A stretch of 64,000 bases of DNA from GCA-003244245 sp050700055 (GCA_050700055.1 JBOHGE010000025.1:1-64000); one strand, 5' to 3'; shown: positions 8,389 to 17,866, numbered from the stretch's first letter. The notes: generated by a model not told the origin, from the letters alone. Program-made: numbers and translations.

Positions 8389-10128
8389 ATGAGCGCCACG
8401 GCAACCGGGCGCGGACCATGGCTGGCAATCGCGCTCAGCCTGCTCGCCTTCGCCGCCGTCCTCGCCGCAGCCGTCTACGTCCCCGGCTGGCTGGTCCGCA
8501 ACGCACCGGCCCGATCCGCCCTGCCGGGGATGATCGACCTGGGACAGGCTCAGCTCGAGCAGGCCCGCTCGCAGGCGACCCTGGTCGCCGCCGAGGACAC
8601 CCGGCTGCTCAGCCAGCTACGTGACATTCCCTGGACCAGCCCGGCATACCGCGACGAGACACACGGCGCACCCGCAGTGATCCTCACCGCCCGCAGCGCT
8701 TCCTACACCCTGGAGTCGCTGCTGCAGCTGGGAGCCGCCCGGCGGGTCGACGCCAGCACCATCGACGTGATCACCCCGGTAGTGGTCGGACCAGGTGCCC
8801 GGCTGAGCCTGAACGCTGCCGGCACCACGCTGCGGTTAACCAGCACCCCCACCGGCTTCACCTCCCTGGTGGGATGGAAAGGCTCCCTCGAGCTCACCGG
8901 CGCCCCGGGTAGCCCACTGACGGTGATCAGCTGGGACCCCGCTACCAGCGGGCCCGACCAGCAGGTCACCGATGGCCGAGCCTATCTCCGGGTCGCCGGC
9001 TCGGACCTGCAAAGCCATTTTGTCACGTTCTCTCACCTGGGCTTCTGGAGCGGTCGCACCGGCGGTCTGGCGATCACCGGAAACGAGTCCGCCGCCGGCA
9101 CCGGATCGATCACCGACACCACCGTGCACGCCGGCCACTACGGGTTGTTCAGCTCGGACACCCGCGGGCTCACCATCGCCGACAGCACCTTCGCCGGTGC
9201 CGCCGCCGACGGCATCCTGCTGCACCAGGGCTCCACCGGGGCCACGATCCGCACCAGCGTCATCCGCGGCAACGCCGGCAGCGGAGTCGTCGTCGACGAC
9301 GGTTCCGCGGCGGTGACCATGCGCCATCTGACCGCTGAGCACAACCGCGGCGACGGCATCCGGCTCGACGGGCGGCCCCTGGCTGAGCGGCCAGGCGCGG
9401 CCGGGGCTTCCCTGGACGGCCAACGCGGCTTCCGGGTCGAGGACTCCACCGTCCGCTCCAACGCAGGTAACGGTGTGCTGGTGTGGGACGCCGACGAGAC
9501 CGTGGTGACGAACACCGGGCTGGTCCACAACACCGAGGGCATCGTCGTCCGCGGGGCGGTGCACCGCGCCCAGATCAGCGCCAATACCGTCACCTTTTCC
9601 GATGGCGCCGCGATCGCGGTTCGAGACGGTGCCACCGGCGTCACGGTGGATCACAACACCGTCGCCGGCGCCGACACCGGCGTCCAGGTTCGCACCGCCA
9701 CCGCGGACGTCCATGCCAACACCGTTCTCGCCGCCCGGCGCCACGGCGTGTCCTTCCAGGGTGGCGCCCAAGGCTCGGCGGCGCACGACAATACGCTGGC
9801 CGGCAACGGCCCCAGCGGTCTGGACCTGGCCCGGCTCGACCTCGGCGCCGCGGTCAGCGTCTCGAACAACTCCGCGGATCAGTGGCAGGTCACCATGAGC
9901 GTGAGCGACCGGTTGCGCAAGCTGTTCCTGGACCGACCGCTGCTGTCGGTCTGGGCATTACTGCTGCTGGTGCCGATCGTCGCGTCGTTTCTCGGTCGCA
10001 ACCGCCGACGCCGGCCGGCCCACCCCTACCCCGATCACCCGGTCTCCGCACTGCTGCCCGAGACCGGCGAGCCCCAACCGACCATGATGCGTCTCGACCC
10101 CTCCGTGTCCCCACCGGTCACCCGGTGA
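8389..10128 (+). CDS. membrane-anchored right-handed beta-helix protein
   Basis: 579 residues, start ATG two bases after the GT2 stop. It has an N-terminal membrane helix (about residues 10-35), a long extracytoplasmic region of parallel beta-helix repeats (NosD/pectate-lyase-like, rich in N-T-V, G-V-x-V and D-G-I turns, about 200-500) and a second membrane helix (about 520-545) before a basic cytoplasmic tail. Such proteins next to synthases are usually polysaccharide lyases or C5-epimerases, for example in alginate systems, so a role in modifying the polymer made by the GT2 enzyme is inferred. No catalytic residues can be assigned. Translationally coupled to the next gene. Confidence 0.8.
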   Translation: MSATATGRGPWLAIALSLLAFAAVLAAAVYVPGWLVRNAPARSALPGMIDLGQAQLEQARSQATLVAAEDTRLLSQLRDIPWTSPAYRDETHGAPAVILTARSASYTLESLLQLGAARRVDASTIDVITPVVVGPGARLSLNAAGTTLRLTSTPTGFTSLVGWKGSLELTGAPGSPLTVISWDPATSGPDQQVTDGRAYLRVAGSDLQSHFVTFSHLGFWSGRTGGLAITGNESAAGTGSITDTTVHAGHYGLFSSDTRGLTIADSTFAGAAADGILLHQGSTGATIRTSVIRGNAGSGVVVDDGSAAVTMRHLTAEHNRGDGIRLDGRPLAERPGAAGASLDGQRGFRVEDSTVRSNAGNGVLVWDADETVVTNTGLVHNTEGIVVRGAVHRAQISANTVTFSDGAAIAVRDGATGVTVDHNTVAGADTGVQVRTATADVHANTVLAARRHGVSFQGGAQGSAAHDNTLAGNGPSGLDLARLDLGAAVSVSNNSADQWQVTMSVSDRLRKLFLDRPLLSVWALLLLVPIVASFLGRNRRRRPAHPYPDHPVSALLPETGEPQPTMMRLDPSVSPPVTR

Positions 10129-11141
10129 GCGTGCGGGGGCTGGCCACGATGTCAGCATTCGTCGCGGCGCTGGTGGCCGGTTGCGCCGGCCCGGCAACAC
10201 CGGAGCCGGCCATCCCCGGTGATAGTCGCCCCGCCCCAGCACCGGCCACGGCGGCCTGCGGCGGCCCCGCCGGCCAGGACGTCTCCACCGCCGACCAGCT
10301 GCGCGCCGCGCTCGCCCGGGCTGCGCCCGGTGCGGTGATCCAGCTGCGCGACGGCGTCTACCCCGGCCGGTTCGAGATCACCACCGCCGCCCCCGCAGAC
10401 CAGCCGATCACCCTGTGCGGCAGCCGAGCCGCCATCCTCGACGGCGGTCCGGCCGATGCCGGCTACACCCTGCACCTGCGCGCCGCCGACCACTGGCGGT
10501 TGTCCGGCTTCACCATCCACGGCGGGCAGAAAGGCCTCATGATCGACAGCACCCAGGGCGCACTGATCGACGGTCTGCTCATCCACGAGGTCGGTGACGA
10601 GGCACTGCACCTGCGTGCGGCCAGCTCGAACAACACCGTGCAGGCCACCACCATCCGGCGCACCGGGCTGCGCACACGCAAGTTCGGCGAGGGGATCTAC
10701 ATCGGCAGCGCGCGGAGTAACTGGTGCGCGCACAGTGGCTGCGGGCCCGATCGCAGCGATCGCAACGTCATCCAGGGCAACGACATCGCCGAGACCACCG
10801 CCGAGGCCGTCGACATCAAGGAGGGCACCAGCCACGGGACCCTGCGCGCCAACACCTTCTCCGGCGCCGCCATGACCGCCGCGGACTCCTGGGTCGACGT
10901 CAAGGGCAACGACTGGATCATCGCCGACAACATCGGCGTGAACGCCCCCCAGGACGGCTTCCAAAGCCACCGAGTCCTCGGCGGCTGGGGGGAACGCAAC
11001 CTGTTCCAGGGCAACACCGCGACCGTCAACGCCTCGGGCTATGCCATCAATATCACCAAGAAGAACCTGGGCAACGCCGTCAGCTGCACCAACCGGGCCA
11101 CCAACGCCGACGCCGGACTCTCCAACATCTCCTGCCAGTGA
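10125..11141 (+). CDS. right-handed beta-helix lipoprotein
   Basis: 338 residues from a GTG overlapping the previous stop (GTGA). The signal peptide ends in the lipobox LVAGC, so the protein should be lipid-anchored outside the cell. The mature part has a ProPro/Ala linker and then a parallel beta-helix with repeated H-x-x-x-I/V-x-x-N elements and four to six cysteines (for example NWCAHSGCGPD). It resembles chondroitinase-B/pectate-lyase-like folds. With the two preceding genes it forms a three-gene exopolysaccharide unit; lyase or epimerase activity is inferred only. Confidence 0.8.
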   Translation: MSVRGLATMSAFVAALVAGCAGPATPEPAIPGDSRPAPAPATAACGGPAGQDVSTADQLRAALARAAPGAVIQLRDGVYPGRFEITTAAPADQPITLCGSRAAILDGGPADAGYTLHLRAADHWRLSGFTIHGGQKGLMIDSTQGALIDGLLIHEVGDEALHLRAASSNNTVQATTIRRTGLRTRKFGEGIYIGSARSNWCAHSGCGPDRSDRNVIQGNDIAETTAEAVDIKEGTSHGTLRANTFSGAAMTAADSWVDVKGNDWIIADNIGVNAPQDGFQSHRVLGGWGERNLFQGNTATVNASGYAINITKKNLGNAVSCTNRATNADAGLSNISCQ

Positions 11142-11214
11142 CCTCGCCGCAACACGAGGAGTACACGTCGACGAAGTACAGTCCTCCATCTATGGTCATT
11201 GAGGCTGTCTGGTG

Positions 11215-11933
11215 GTGCGGCCGTTCGACTACCCGCTGGCCGCCCGGTACTGGGAGGTGGCGGACACCAGGTTGGCCGTCCGGTTGCACGCCGTCGTCGG
11301 CCGTCGGGCGGCGGATATCGGTCACCATCTCAACGTGTGAGAGGACTGCGGGCTGCTGCGCCGGGAACCCGATGTATTTCGGTCCGGCCGATCCCGCTAC
11401 CGGGTCGCCGAGCCGCCGAGCCGCTGATCACCTTCTACCAGGTGGTGATGCGTCCACAATGGGGGCTGCTGGAAAGCGGCCGGGCGGGCCCGGTCTGGCA
11501 GGATGCCGCCGCCCGGTTCTCGGCCCAGGTACTCGGGCCGCACTTCGAGCAGCTGTGCCGGGAGTTCGCCCTGACCGCCCCGGCCGGGCTGTTCGGGGCA
11601 CTGCCCGGCGAGGTCGGCGCCGGTGTCGTGGCCGACCCGGCCCGGCGCAGCCAGATCGAGGTCGACGTCGTGGTGTTCGCGCCCACGGTTCCCGGCGAGC
11701 CACGCCGGATCCTGTCACTCGGTGCAGCGAAGTGGGGTGACGTCCTCGGCGCCCGCCATGTCGACCGTCTCCGCCGAGCCCGAGACCTGCTGGCCGGTCG
11801 CGGGTACGACACCCGCGACACCGTGCTCGCCTGCTACGACGCAGCCGGCTTCGATCCCGACCTCAGTGTTGCCGGCGACCACGTGCTGGCCGTCGGCCTA
11901 GACGACCTGTACGCGGATACCGGGCCAGGGTGA
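11215..11933 (+). pseudogene. remnant of AAA ATPase with C-terminal DUF234 domain
   Basis: The region encodes pieces of the prokaryotic ATPase family that ends in a DUF234 nuclease-like domain. One frame at 11219-11338 reads FDYPLAARYWEVADTRLAVRLHAVVG, then a shortened segment and an in-frame stop, then EDCGLLRREPDVFRSGRSRYR. A second frame from about 11405 continues AEPLITFYQVVMRPQWGLLES to the end of the domain at 11933. The N-terminal ATPase domain is missing and an internal stretch is deleted. It is therefore a decayed gene with an internal stop and at least one frameshift. Confidence 0.75.
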
Positions 11934-12026
11934 GCGTCTCGCTTGCCGTGCGTACTGTCGGCCGGCGTATCCCGGTACTGCCGACAGTGGCCGCGATTGA
12001 CAGACGATGCCGCTAAACTGACAGAC

Positions 12027-12362
12027 ATGAGCCACGAGCACCTCGACCTCGGTGATCGGATCCCCACTGCGCGACGACCGCAGCGTGAGGTTGGCATCCG
12101 GGAACTGCGCAACGCCGGAAAAATCGTCGCAGATCTGGCCGGGGCGGGCGCAGTCGGCCGAGTCACCAGCGGCGGTCGGCTCGTCGGCTGGCTGGTTCCG
12201 GCCACCCCAGCCGAGCAGCGGGCCGACGAGCTCGAATCGCAGGGCAGGCTCCGACCCGGCCGGTCCGGTGGTCTCGCCGGCCGGCGTCCACTGCCGCGCC
12301 GGGCCGACACATCCCCGTTGAGCGCCACACTGGAACAACTACGGCGCGAGGAAGGTCGATGA
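12027..12362 (+). CDS. antitoxin, Phd/YefM-like (VapB role)
   Basis: 111 residues starting at the ATG at 12027 (MSHEHLDLGDRI). The stretch EVGIRELRNAGKIVADLAGAG matches the prevent-host-death fold that binds DNA and represses its own operon, followed by a basic Pro-rich tail that would bind the toxin. It overlaps the PIN toxin gene by an ATGA junction, the standard arrangement for a type II toxin-antitoxin pair. Confidence 0.85.
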   Translation: MSHEHLDLGDRIPTARRPQREVGIRELRNAGKIVADLAGAGAVGRVTSGGRLVGWLVPATPAEQRADELESQGRLRPGRSGGLAGRRPLPRRADTSPLSATLEQLRREEGR

Positions 12363-12817
12363 TTTACCTCGACTCCTGCGCGCTGGTGAAGCTCGTTCGA
12401 ACCGAGGACGGGTCGAGCGCGCTTCAAGAGTGGCTCGACGACCGGCGCGACGAGCTGGCGGTGACCTCGGCGCTGTCCCGCGCCGAGGTGTTGCGGACCA
12501 TCCGTCGCAACAACCACCGGGACACCGGTGAGCTGATCGATCCGGCCGCTCTCGCCGGCGAGCTGGCCGAGGCGGCCGAGGTACTCGCCGCGGTGGCACA
12601 GGTCTGCGTTGACGCAGACATCCTCGAGCGCGCAGGCGCGCTTCCCGCACCGATGATCAGGACGTTGGACGCTATTCACCTCGTGTCCGCCGCCGAGTGG
12701 GATCCATCAGACGTGGAACTCGTGACGTACGACCGTCGATTGGCCGCCGCAGCAGCCGGCGCCGGCATGACCGTGGTCACGCCGGCCGATCCTCCCGGGG
12801 CTGGTGCGACGTGCTGA
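12359..12817 (+). CDS. PIN-domain toxin, VapC-type ribonuclease
   Basis: 152 residues. It starts with MIYLDSCALVKL, giving the first catalytic Asp of the PIN fold; further acidic residues are in SRAEVLRTIR, DADILERAG and LDAIHL, and the last strand reads LVTYDRRLAAAA. These match Mg-dependent endoribonucleases that cleave tRNA or other RNA. GAAGG lies just before the start, and the start overlaps the antitoxin stop (ATGA). Confidence 0.9.
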   Translation: MIYLDSCALVKLVRTEDGSSALQEWLDDRRDELAVTSALSRAEVLRTIRRNNHRDTGELIDPAALAGELAEAAEVLAAVAQVCVDADILERAGALPAPMIRTLDAIHLVSAAEWDPSDVELVTYDRRLAAAAAGAGMTVVTPADPPGAGATC

Positions 12818-12831
12818 CGGCTACCTGCCGT

Positions 12832-13482
12832 TCAGGTCCTGGGAACCAAACCGGCGTCCTGGGCCAGGATCGCGGCTTGGACGCGGGAGCGTAGGTCCAG
12901 CTTGGCCAGCACCCGGGACACGTGGGTCTTGACGGTGGCCTCGGAGATGAACAGCCGCCGGGCGATCTGGGCGTTGGACAAGCCGCCGCCCAGGCAGCTG
13001 AGCACGTCGCGCTCCCGGTCGGTGAGTTGATCCAGGATCTCAGCGCGGCGGGCCGGCGGCGCGGCGGCGGCGAAGGCGCGTAACAGGCGTCGGGTCACCT
13101 GCGGTTCGAGTACCCCGTCGCCGGCGGCGACCAACCGGACCGAGTCGATCAACCGGGGGGCCTCGACGGACTTGAGCAGGAACCCGGCCGCCCCCGCACG
13201 CAGCGCCTCGTGCACGTACTCGTCCAGGTCGAACGTGGTGAGCACGAGCACCTCGCAGACCCCGCCGGCGACCAGCTCGCGGGTGGCCGCGATGCCGTCG
13301 GTGCCCGGCATCCGGATGTCCATGAGCACCACGTCGGGCCGCAGCGCGCGGGCCATCCGGACCGCCGCAGCGCCATCGGCGGCCTCGCCGACCACCTCGA
13401 TACCGTCGGCCCCGGACAGGATCATCACCAGCCCGAGCCGGATCGCCGCGTGATCGTCGGCAACCAGCACTGTGATCGTCAT
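12832..13482 (-). CDS. NarL/LuxR-family response regulator
   Basis: 216 residues. The receiver domain begins VLVADDHAAIRLGL, with phosphoacceptor Asp in VVLMDIRMPG and Lys in FLLKSV; the C-terminal HTH (LTDRERDVLSCLGGGLSNAQIARRLFISEATVKTHVSRVL) is the LuxR type. The ATG at 13482 overlaps the stop of the kinase gene (ATGA), so the two are translationally coupled and form one two-component system. Targets are unknown. Confidence 0.93.
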   Translation of the reverse strand: MTITVLVADDHAAIRLGLVMILSGADGIEVVGEAADGAAAVRMARALRPDVVLMDIRMPGTDGIAATRELVAGGVCEVLVLTTFDLDEYVHEALRAGAAGFLLKSVEAPRLIDSVRLVAAGDGVLEPQVTRRLLRAFAAAAPPARRAEILDQLTDRERDVLSCLGGGLSNAQIARRLFISEATVKTHVSRVLAKLDLRSRVQAAILAQDAGLVPRT

Positions 13483-14636
13483 CGCCGGCTCACTCCGGTC
13501 GGCAGCACCGCACGGACTCGCCAACCCCCGGTAGCCGGCCCGGCGGTCAACGTGCCACCCAGCGCCGCCGCCCGTTCTCGCATGCTCACCAAGCCGGTGC
13601 CCTCCGCCCTGGCAGCGACGAGGGCGGTGAGGTCGTTGGTCACCTCAACGACCACCACGTCACCGTCGCGGCGGACCGTGACCTGCGCAGACGAACCCGC
13701 GGCGTGCTTGGCGGCGTTGGTGAGCGCCTCCTGCACGATGCGGTAGGCGGTGAGATCGACGGCCGCGGGGAGCTCCCCGGCCGGCTCGGCCTGCACCGTC
13801 ACCTCCAGACCGGCAGCGCGGGCGGAGTCCAGCAGCGGCTCCAGATCAGCCAGTGTCGCGCTGGGTGAGGCGGTGTCCTCGGCGCGCAGCAGATCGATCA
13901 TCGCCTTCATCTCGACCAGCGACTGCACACTGTTGTGCCGCACCGAGGTCAGCACGGTGCGGGCGGTGGCCGGGTCGTCGCCGGCCATCGAGAGCACCGC
14001 CTCGGACTGCAACGCGATCGCCGACAGGTGCCCCGCGATGACGTCGTGCAGGTCCCGGGCCAAGCGGGCCCGCTCGGCGCTGAGCGCGGCGCGGCGGTCC
14101 AGCTCGGCGATCCGGGCGTTGAGTCGCTCGGCCTCGGCGCGGTCCCGGTGCCGGCGCACCTCCATGGCCCACCACACCGGCAGCAGCAGGACCGTCCCGG
14201 CCTGCACCGCCGCCACGGCGCCCAGCCGCCAGTTCCCCGCTGCCACACCCACGCCCACCGTGATCGCCACGGTGATCACCGCCGCCCCGGCGAGCACCGC
14301 CCGGCCGACCCGTGGCGAACCGCGCAGCGTCGCGCTGTGCAGCGCTTCGGTCAGCACCAGCACCACGGGCAGACTGAAGCCGAGCATTCCGTCGATGATC
14401 ACGGTCAGCACGGCGAGGCCGAGGCAGGGCAGCGGCGCACGGCGGCGCACCGCCACCGCAGCGCAACCCGCAGCGAGCAACGTCAACCGCTGCCACAGCG
14501 CAACCGCCGGCGCGTCGCCGGAGAACAACTCCTGCAGGCCGGTGACGTAGAACAACGCCCCCAGCACGAACCAGCTCGCCGCGAGCAGCAGATCGCCCCG
14601 CGACGGCAGTAACGAGACGCTGGGCACGGTGCCCAT
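13479..14636 (-). CDS. HisKA_3 sensor histidine kinase
   Basis: 385 residues. Five or so membrane helices occupy residues 15-165, followed by a short coiled coil and a HisKA_3 dimerisation domain with phosphoacceptor His in ARLARDLHDVIAGHLSAIA, then a compact ATPase domain (EALTNAAKHA, GTGLVSMRERAAALGG). It lacks a large extracytoplasmic sensor, so it probably senses membrane or cell-wall state. Co-transcribed with the response regulator. Confidence 0.92.
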   Translation of the reverse strand: MGTVPSVSLLPSRGDLLLAASWFVLGALFYVTGLQELFSGDAPAVALWQRLTLLAAGCAAVAVRRRAPLPCLGLAVLTVIIDGMLGFSLPVVLVLTEALHSATLRGSPRVGRAVLAGAAVITVAITVGVGVAAGNWRLGAVAAVQAGTVLLLPVWWAMEVRRHRDRAEAERLNARIAELDRRAALSAERARLARDLHDVIAGHLSAIALQSEAVLSMAGDDPATARTVLTSVRHNSVQSLVEMKAMIDLLRAEDTASPSATLADLEPLLDSARAAGLEVTVQAEPAGELPAAVDLTAYRIVQEALTNAAKHAAGSSAQVTVRRDGDVVVVEVTNDLTALVAARAEGTGLVSMRERAAALGGTLTAGPATGGWRVRAVLPTGVSRR

Positions 14637-14827
14637 TCGAGCACACCTGCCGCGCCGCGGCGTCCCCCTTCAGTGCCCCGCGAGGTCCGTCGAAATGATG
14701 ACCCGCGACGCGGCTGGTGGCCGACGCGGCGCACCGGCGCAGCGGCGAGCCTGGTACCCATGGATCTGAACGTCAGCCGGCCGTTGTGGGCGCCGCCGCC
14801 GGCCACTGCTCGTCGTGGCAGGCCCCG

Positions 14828-15940
14828 ATGAGCCGGCGGATCGAGGTCCTCGACGTGCTGCGCGGGGTGGCCATCCTGGGCACGCTGGGCACCAATATCT
14901 GGATCTTCACTGATCCGCTGGGTCCGGCGGGTGCCTTCAGCGGGTTCACCCTGCTCGACCCGGTCGGGCAGACCCTGCGCTTCCTCGCCAACGGGAAGTT
15001 CCTCGCCCTGCTGTCGGTGATGTTCGGGATCGGGCTGGAGCTGCAGTACCAGTCGGCGCGACGGCGCGGCACGCCCTGGCCGGGCTGGTACCTGTGGCGG
15101 GCGGCGCTGCTGTTCGTCGAAGGTCTGCTGCACTACCTGCTCATCTTCGAGTTCGACGTGCTGATGAGTTACGCGGTGACCGCGATGGTCGTCGCGTGGC
15201 TGATCGGGCGCAGTGACCACGCGGTGCGGGCCTGGATGGTCACCGCCGGTGCGCTGCACGTGCTGGTCGTCGGCCTGCTGACGGTGGCGGGCGTTGGTGA
15301 TGCACCGTCATCGGCCGTGGTGTTCCCTGCTAGCTGGACCGGTCAGGTGCTGGACCGGATCGTGCTGGCACCGGTGTACCGGATCGAGACGGTGCTCATC
15401 CTGCCGCTGGGGATCGTGCTGTTCCTGGGCGGCTCGCGGTTGCTGCGCGCGGGTGCGCTGGCTGATGACGCGGCGGGCCGGCGGATCCGGGCTCGGCTGA
15501 TGGCCGCCGGGCTGGGGGTGGGGGCACCGCTGAACCTGCTCACCACCTTCGCCGGACCGCAGTGGTTCCTGGTGGACCGCTACCTGCTGGCACCGTTGGT
15601 CGCGCTCGGGCTGCTCGGGCTGATCACCACGGTGGCGTACCGGCTCACCGCCGTACCCGGCTTGCTGCGCACCGGGCTGACCGCGGTGGGGCGCACCTCG
15701 CTGTCCTGCTACGTGTTCCAGAACCTGGTGGCCGCGGTGCTCTGCTACGACTGGGGCTTCGGGCTGGCGGTGCGCTTCGCCGATGCCCGACCCTGGTGGG
15801 TGATCATCGCGTGGTCGCTGATCTGCGCCCTGTTCCTGACCCTGTCCACATACTGGCTACGCCATTTCGACCGCGGCCCGCTGGAACTGCTCCTGCACCG
15901 CGCCTACCACCGCCCGAAGCTTTCGCATTCAGCGGGCTGA
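14828..15940 (+). CDS. DUF418 membrane protein
   Basis: 370 residues from the ATG at 14828 (MSRRIEVLDVLRGVAILG). About eight membrane helices and the family-typical RRIxxLDxLRGxAIxG start and C-terminal block (SLSCYVFQNLVAAVLCYDWGFGL, TYWLRHFDRGPLELLLH) identify DUF418, related to the acyltransferase-3/YeiB group. The function is not established. The final residues SHSAG and the TGA stop come from palindromic repeat copy 2. Divergent from the two-component system. Confidence 0.85.
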   Translation: MSRRIEVLDVLRGVAILGTLGTNIWIFTDPLGPAGAFSGFTLLDPVGQTLRFLANGKFLALLSVMFGIGLELQYQSARRRGTPWPGWYLWRAALLFVEGLLHYLLIFEFDVLMSYAVTAMVVAWLIGRSDHAVRAWMVTAGALHVLVVGLLTVAGVGDAPSSAVVFPASWTGQVLDRIVLAPVYRIETVLILPLGIVLFLGGSRLLRAGALADDAAGRRIRARLMAAGLGVGAPLNLLTTFAGPQWFLVDRYLLAPLVALGLLGLITTVAYRLTAVPGLLRTGLTAVGRTSLSCYVFQNLVAAVLCYDWGFGLAVRFADARPWWVIIAWSLICALFLTLSTYWLRHFDRGPLELLLHRAYHRPKLSHSAG

Positions 15941-15987
15941 GCGGGGCTATGGCGGGTCGAATAACCCCGCTCAGCCCGCTGAATGCG
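15924..15987. repeat. palindromic intergenic repeat, copy 2
   Basis: Arms at 15924-15950 and 15961-15987 around a 10-base loop, with one C-A mismatch that becomes a G-U pair in the minus-strand transcript. It overlaps the last codons of the DUF418 gene and supplies its stop codon. Confidence 0.8.
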
Positions 15988-16139
15988 CGTTCATCGGTGG
16001 GTGAGTCTTCGTGCTCAGGATCACCTGGGGGAGTGGATGTCCCGCGACGCACGGGTGGGACGCGGACGGCAAAGCGTATAAAGATCAACGGATGCGGGTC
16101 GATCAAGATCGAATCAGACTGGGATATCGTTTTGATGCG

Positions 16140-17039
16140 ATGACACCTCACTTTCAGACCATGAAGGCAGCAAACCCTGCAATCGTGGGGACATTATCGA
16201 GTCGACGCGGCGGGACGAGACCTACGGCGGGGTGTGACCTCTTGGGAGCGCTCGTCGCAATCTCAACGATGCTCGCGGCCTGCGGGACGGTTGAGCCGCC
16301 GACCGCTCCCGCCGCCTCGCCGTCGGTACTTTCACCGAGTCCGACACCAGCGATCACAGAATTCGATCCCGCACTGTCCACGACGCCGACAGGGATCACG
16401 GTGGTGCTCGACCCGGGACATAACGGCGCCAACGCCGCGCACCCGGCGGAGATCAATCGCCCGGTCCCCAACGGTCGGGGCGGCACCAAAGCGTGCAACA
16501 CCACCGGTACTTCCACCAACGGCGGTTACCCTGAGCACGCCTTCAGCTGGGACGTCGCGCTCCGGGTCCGCGAGGCGCTGACCTCGCGCGGGGTGCAGGT
16601 GGTGTTGACCCGACCGGATGACGCCGGGGTCGGCCCGTGCGTGCACGACCGGGCCGCGATCGCCAACCGGGCCGGTGCCGACGCGATGGTCTCCATCCAC
16701 GCCGACGGGGCAGCGCCGTCTGCACGAGGTTTTCACGTTCTCTACTCCGACCCGCCCCTGACCGCCAGCCAGGGCCCACCGTCGGTCACCTTGGCTGAGG
16801 CGCTGGCCAGGGCGTTGCGCGGGGGTGGCTTCCCCGCCGCGAACTACACCGGAGCCGGCGGGCTGCAACCCCGCTCAGACGTCGCCGGGCTGAACCTCGC
16901 CGAGATCCCGGCCGTCCTGGTCGAATGCGCCAACATGCGCAACCCCGAGGAAGCCGCCCAACTCACCACCCCCGAGGCCCGCACCCGCTACGCCACCGCC
17001 CTCACCAACGGCATCATGGCCTGGCTCACCTCCCGCTAA
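16140..17039 (+). CDS. N-acetylmuramoyl-L-alanine amidase lipoprotein (Amidase_3)
   Basis: 299 residues from 16140 (16161 is an alternative ATG; neither has a strong ribosome site). A basic N-terminus and hydrophobic segment end in the lipobox MLAAC. The catalytic domain reads VVLDPGHNG (zinc His), YPEHAFSWDV (zinc Glu), VSIHADGA (zinc His) and ends PAVLVECANM (catalytic Glu). It cleaves the amide between MurNAc and L-Ala in peptidoglycan and resembles mycobacterial Rv3717-type enzymes, with an internal Cys pair (KACNTT, GPCVHD). A palindromic repeat follows the stop. Confidence 0.9.
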   Translation: MTPHFQTMKAANPAIVGTLSSRRGGTRPTAGCDLLGALVAISTMLAACGTVEPPTAPAASPSVLSPSPTPAITEFDPALSTTPTGITVVLDPGHNGANAAHPAEINRPVPNGRGGTKACNTTGTSTNGGYPEHAFSWDVALRVREALTSRGVQVVLTRPDDAGVGPCVHDRAAIANRAGADAMVSIHADGAAPSARGFHVLYSDPPLTASQGPPSVTLAEALARALRGGGFPAANYTGAGGLQPRSDVAGLNLAEIPAVLVECANMRNPEEAAQLTTPEARTRYATALTNGIMAWLTSR

Positions 17040-17043
17040 CCCC

Positions 17044-17108
17044 CGCATTCAGCGGGCTGAGCGGGGTTATTCGGGTTCGTTTCACCCCGCTGAGCCCGCT
17101 CAACGCGG
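17044..17108. repeat. palindromic intergenic repeat, copy 3 (imperfect)
   Basis: Left arm at 17044-17070 matches the other copies; the right arm (17084-17108) has drifted at several positions and the spacing is longer. It follows the amidase stop by five bases. Confidence 0.75.
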
Positions 17109-17223
17109 AGTAACGAACGGGGCGGCACCAGCGATCACCCCTAGTGGTGCACCCGTCACAGCCGGGCACGGGCACATCGTCGTTCACTTGGGTCCGGCGT
17201 GGTACCGCAGAAAGGAACAGCTC

Positions 17224-17727
17224 ATGATGGTGAGACGTGTCGGAGCGTGCCTCGCGTTGCTCTCGTCGATCCTGCTCGTCGCGGCGCTGCCGAGCACCGC
17301 GTCGGCGCAGGACGGGCGGGCGTATCGGCACGGTGAGTTCAACGTCCGGTTGGACCCCTGGGAGGTCCCCGACGGGGGAGACCGTGGTGGGCGCGGCTTC
17401 GCCCGGCTGGTCTTCGACGAGGACCGGGAGCGGGCCTGTTACTTCATCGGGTGGCGAGGGCTGGAAGGCGATGTCACCGCCGCTCATCTGCACTTCGCAC
17501 CTCGGGACGAGACCGGCCCACATGCGGTTGACTTCTTCAACGGCGAGCGTTTCGACGGAGATCGGGACGGGACCTACGGCTGCGTCCGGGTGCGAGACGA
17601 TCGCGATCCGCGCGGCATGACCGCCCGGGAGAAGATCCGGGACATCATCGACAACCCCGAGGACTTCTACGTCAACGTCCACACCACCAGCTACCCGGAT
17701 GGGGCGCTGCGTGGGCAGCTGGACTAG
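17224..17727 (+). CDS. secreted CHRD-domain protein
   Basis: 167 residues. The ATG at 17224 follows AAAGGAA. A signal peptide (RRVGACLALLSSILLVAALP) is predicted to be cut after ASA. The mature part is a single CHRD domain (FNVRLDPWEVP, GDVTAAHLHFAP, YVNVHTTSYPDGALRGQLD), a beta-rich extracellular fold first seen in chordin. Bacterial functions are largely unknown; metal or surface binding is a guess. Confidence 0.85.
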   Translation: MMVRRVGACLALLSSILLVAALPSTASAQDGRAYRHGEFNVRLDPWEVPDGGDRGGRGFARLVFDEDRERACYFIGWRGLEGDVTAAHLHFAPRDETGPHAVDFFNGERFDGDRDGTYGCVRVRDDRDPRGMTAREKIRDIIDNPEDFYVNVHTTSYPDGALRGQLD

Positions 17728-17805
17728 CGGCGTGGGCAGCGACTAGCCGGGGTTGAAGATCCATTCGCGGTCGGGCTGGGGAAAGCCGGGTGTCGATCAC
17801 CGTAA

Positions 17806-17855
17806 GCGAGGTGACCCAGCCCGTACCGCGAGCGGTACGGGCTGGGTCACCTCGC
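17806..17855. terminator. strong hairpin between convergent genes
   Basis: Near-perfect 24-bp arms (17806-17829 and 17832-17855; arm core GGTGACCCAGCCCGTACC) directly downstream of the CHRD gene and just before the end of the convergent DUF4394 gene. It should terminate both transcripts. Confidence 0.8.
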
Positions 17856-17866
17856 GCGGCCCAGGG

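Noticed and set aside
12027..12817. Novel toxin-antitoxin class
   Set aside because: The antitoxin and PIN toxin are ordinary Phd/VapC-type proteins in the usual overlapping order.
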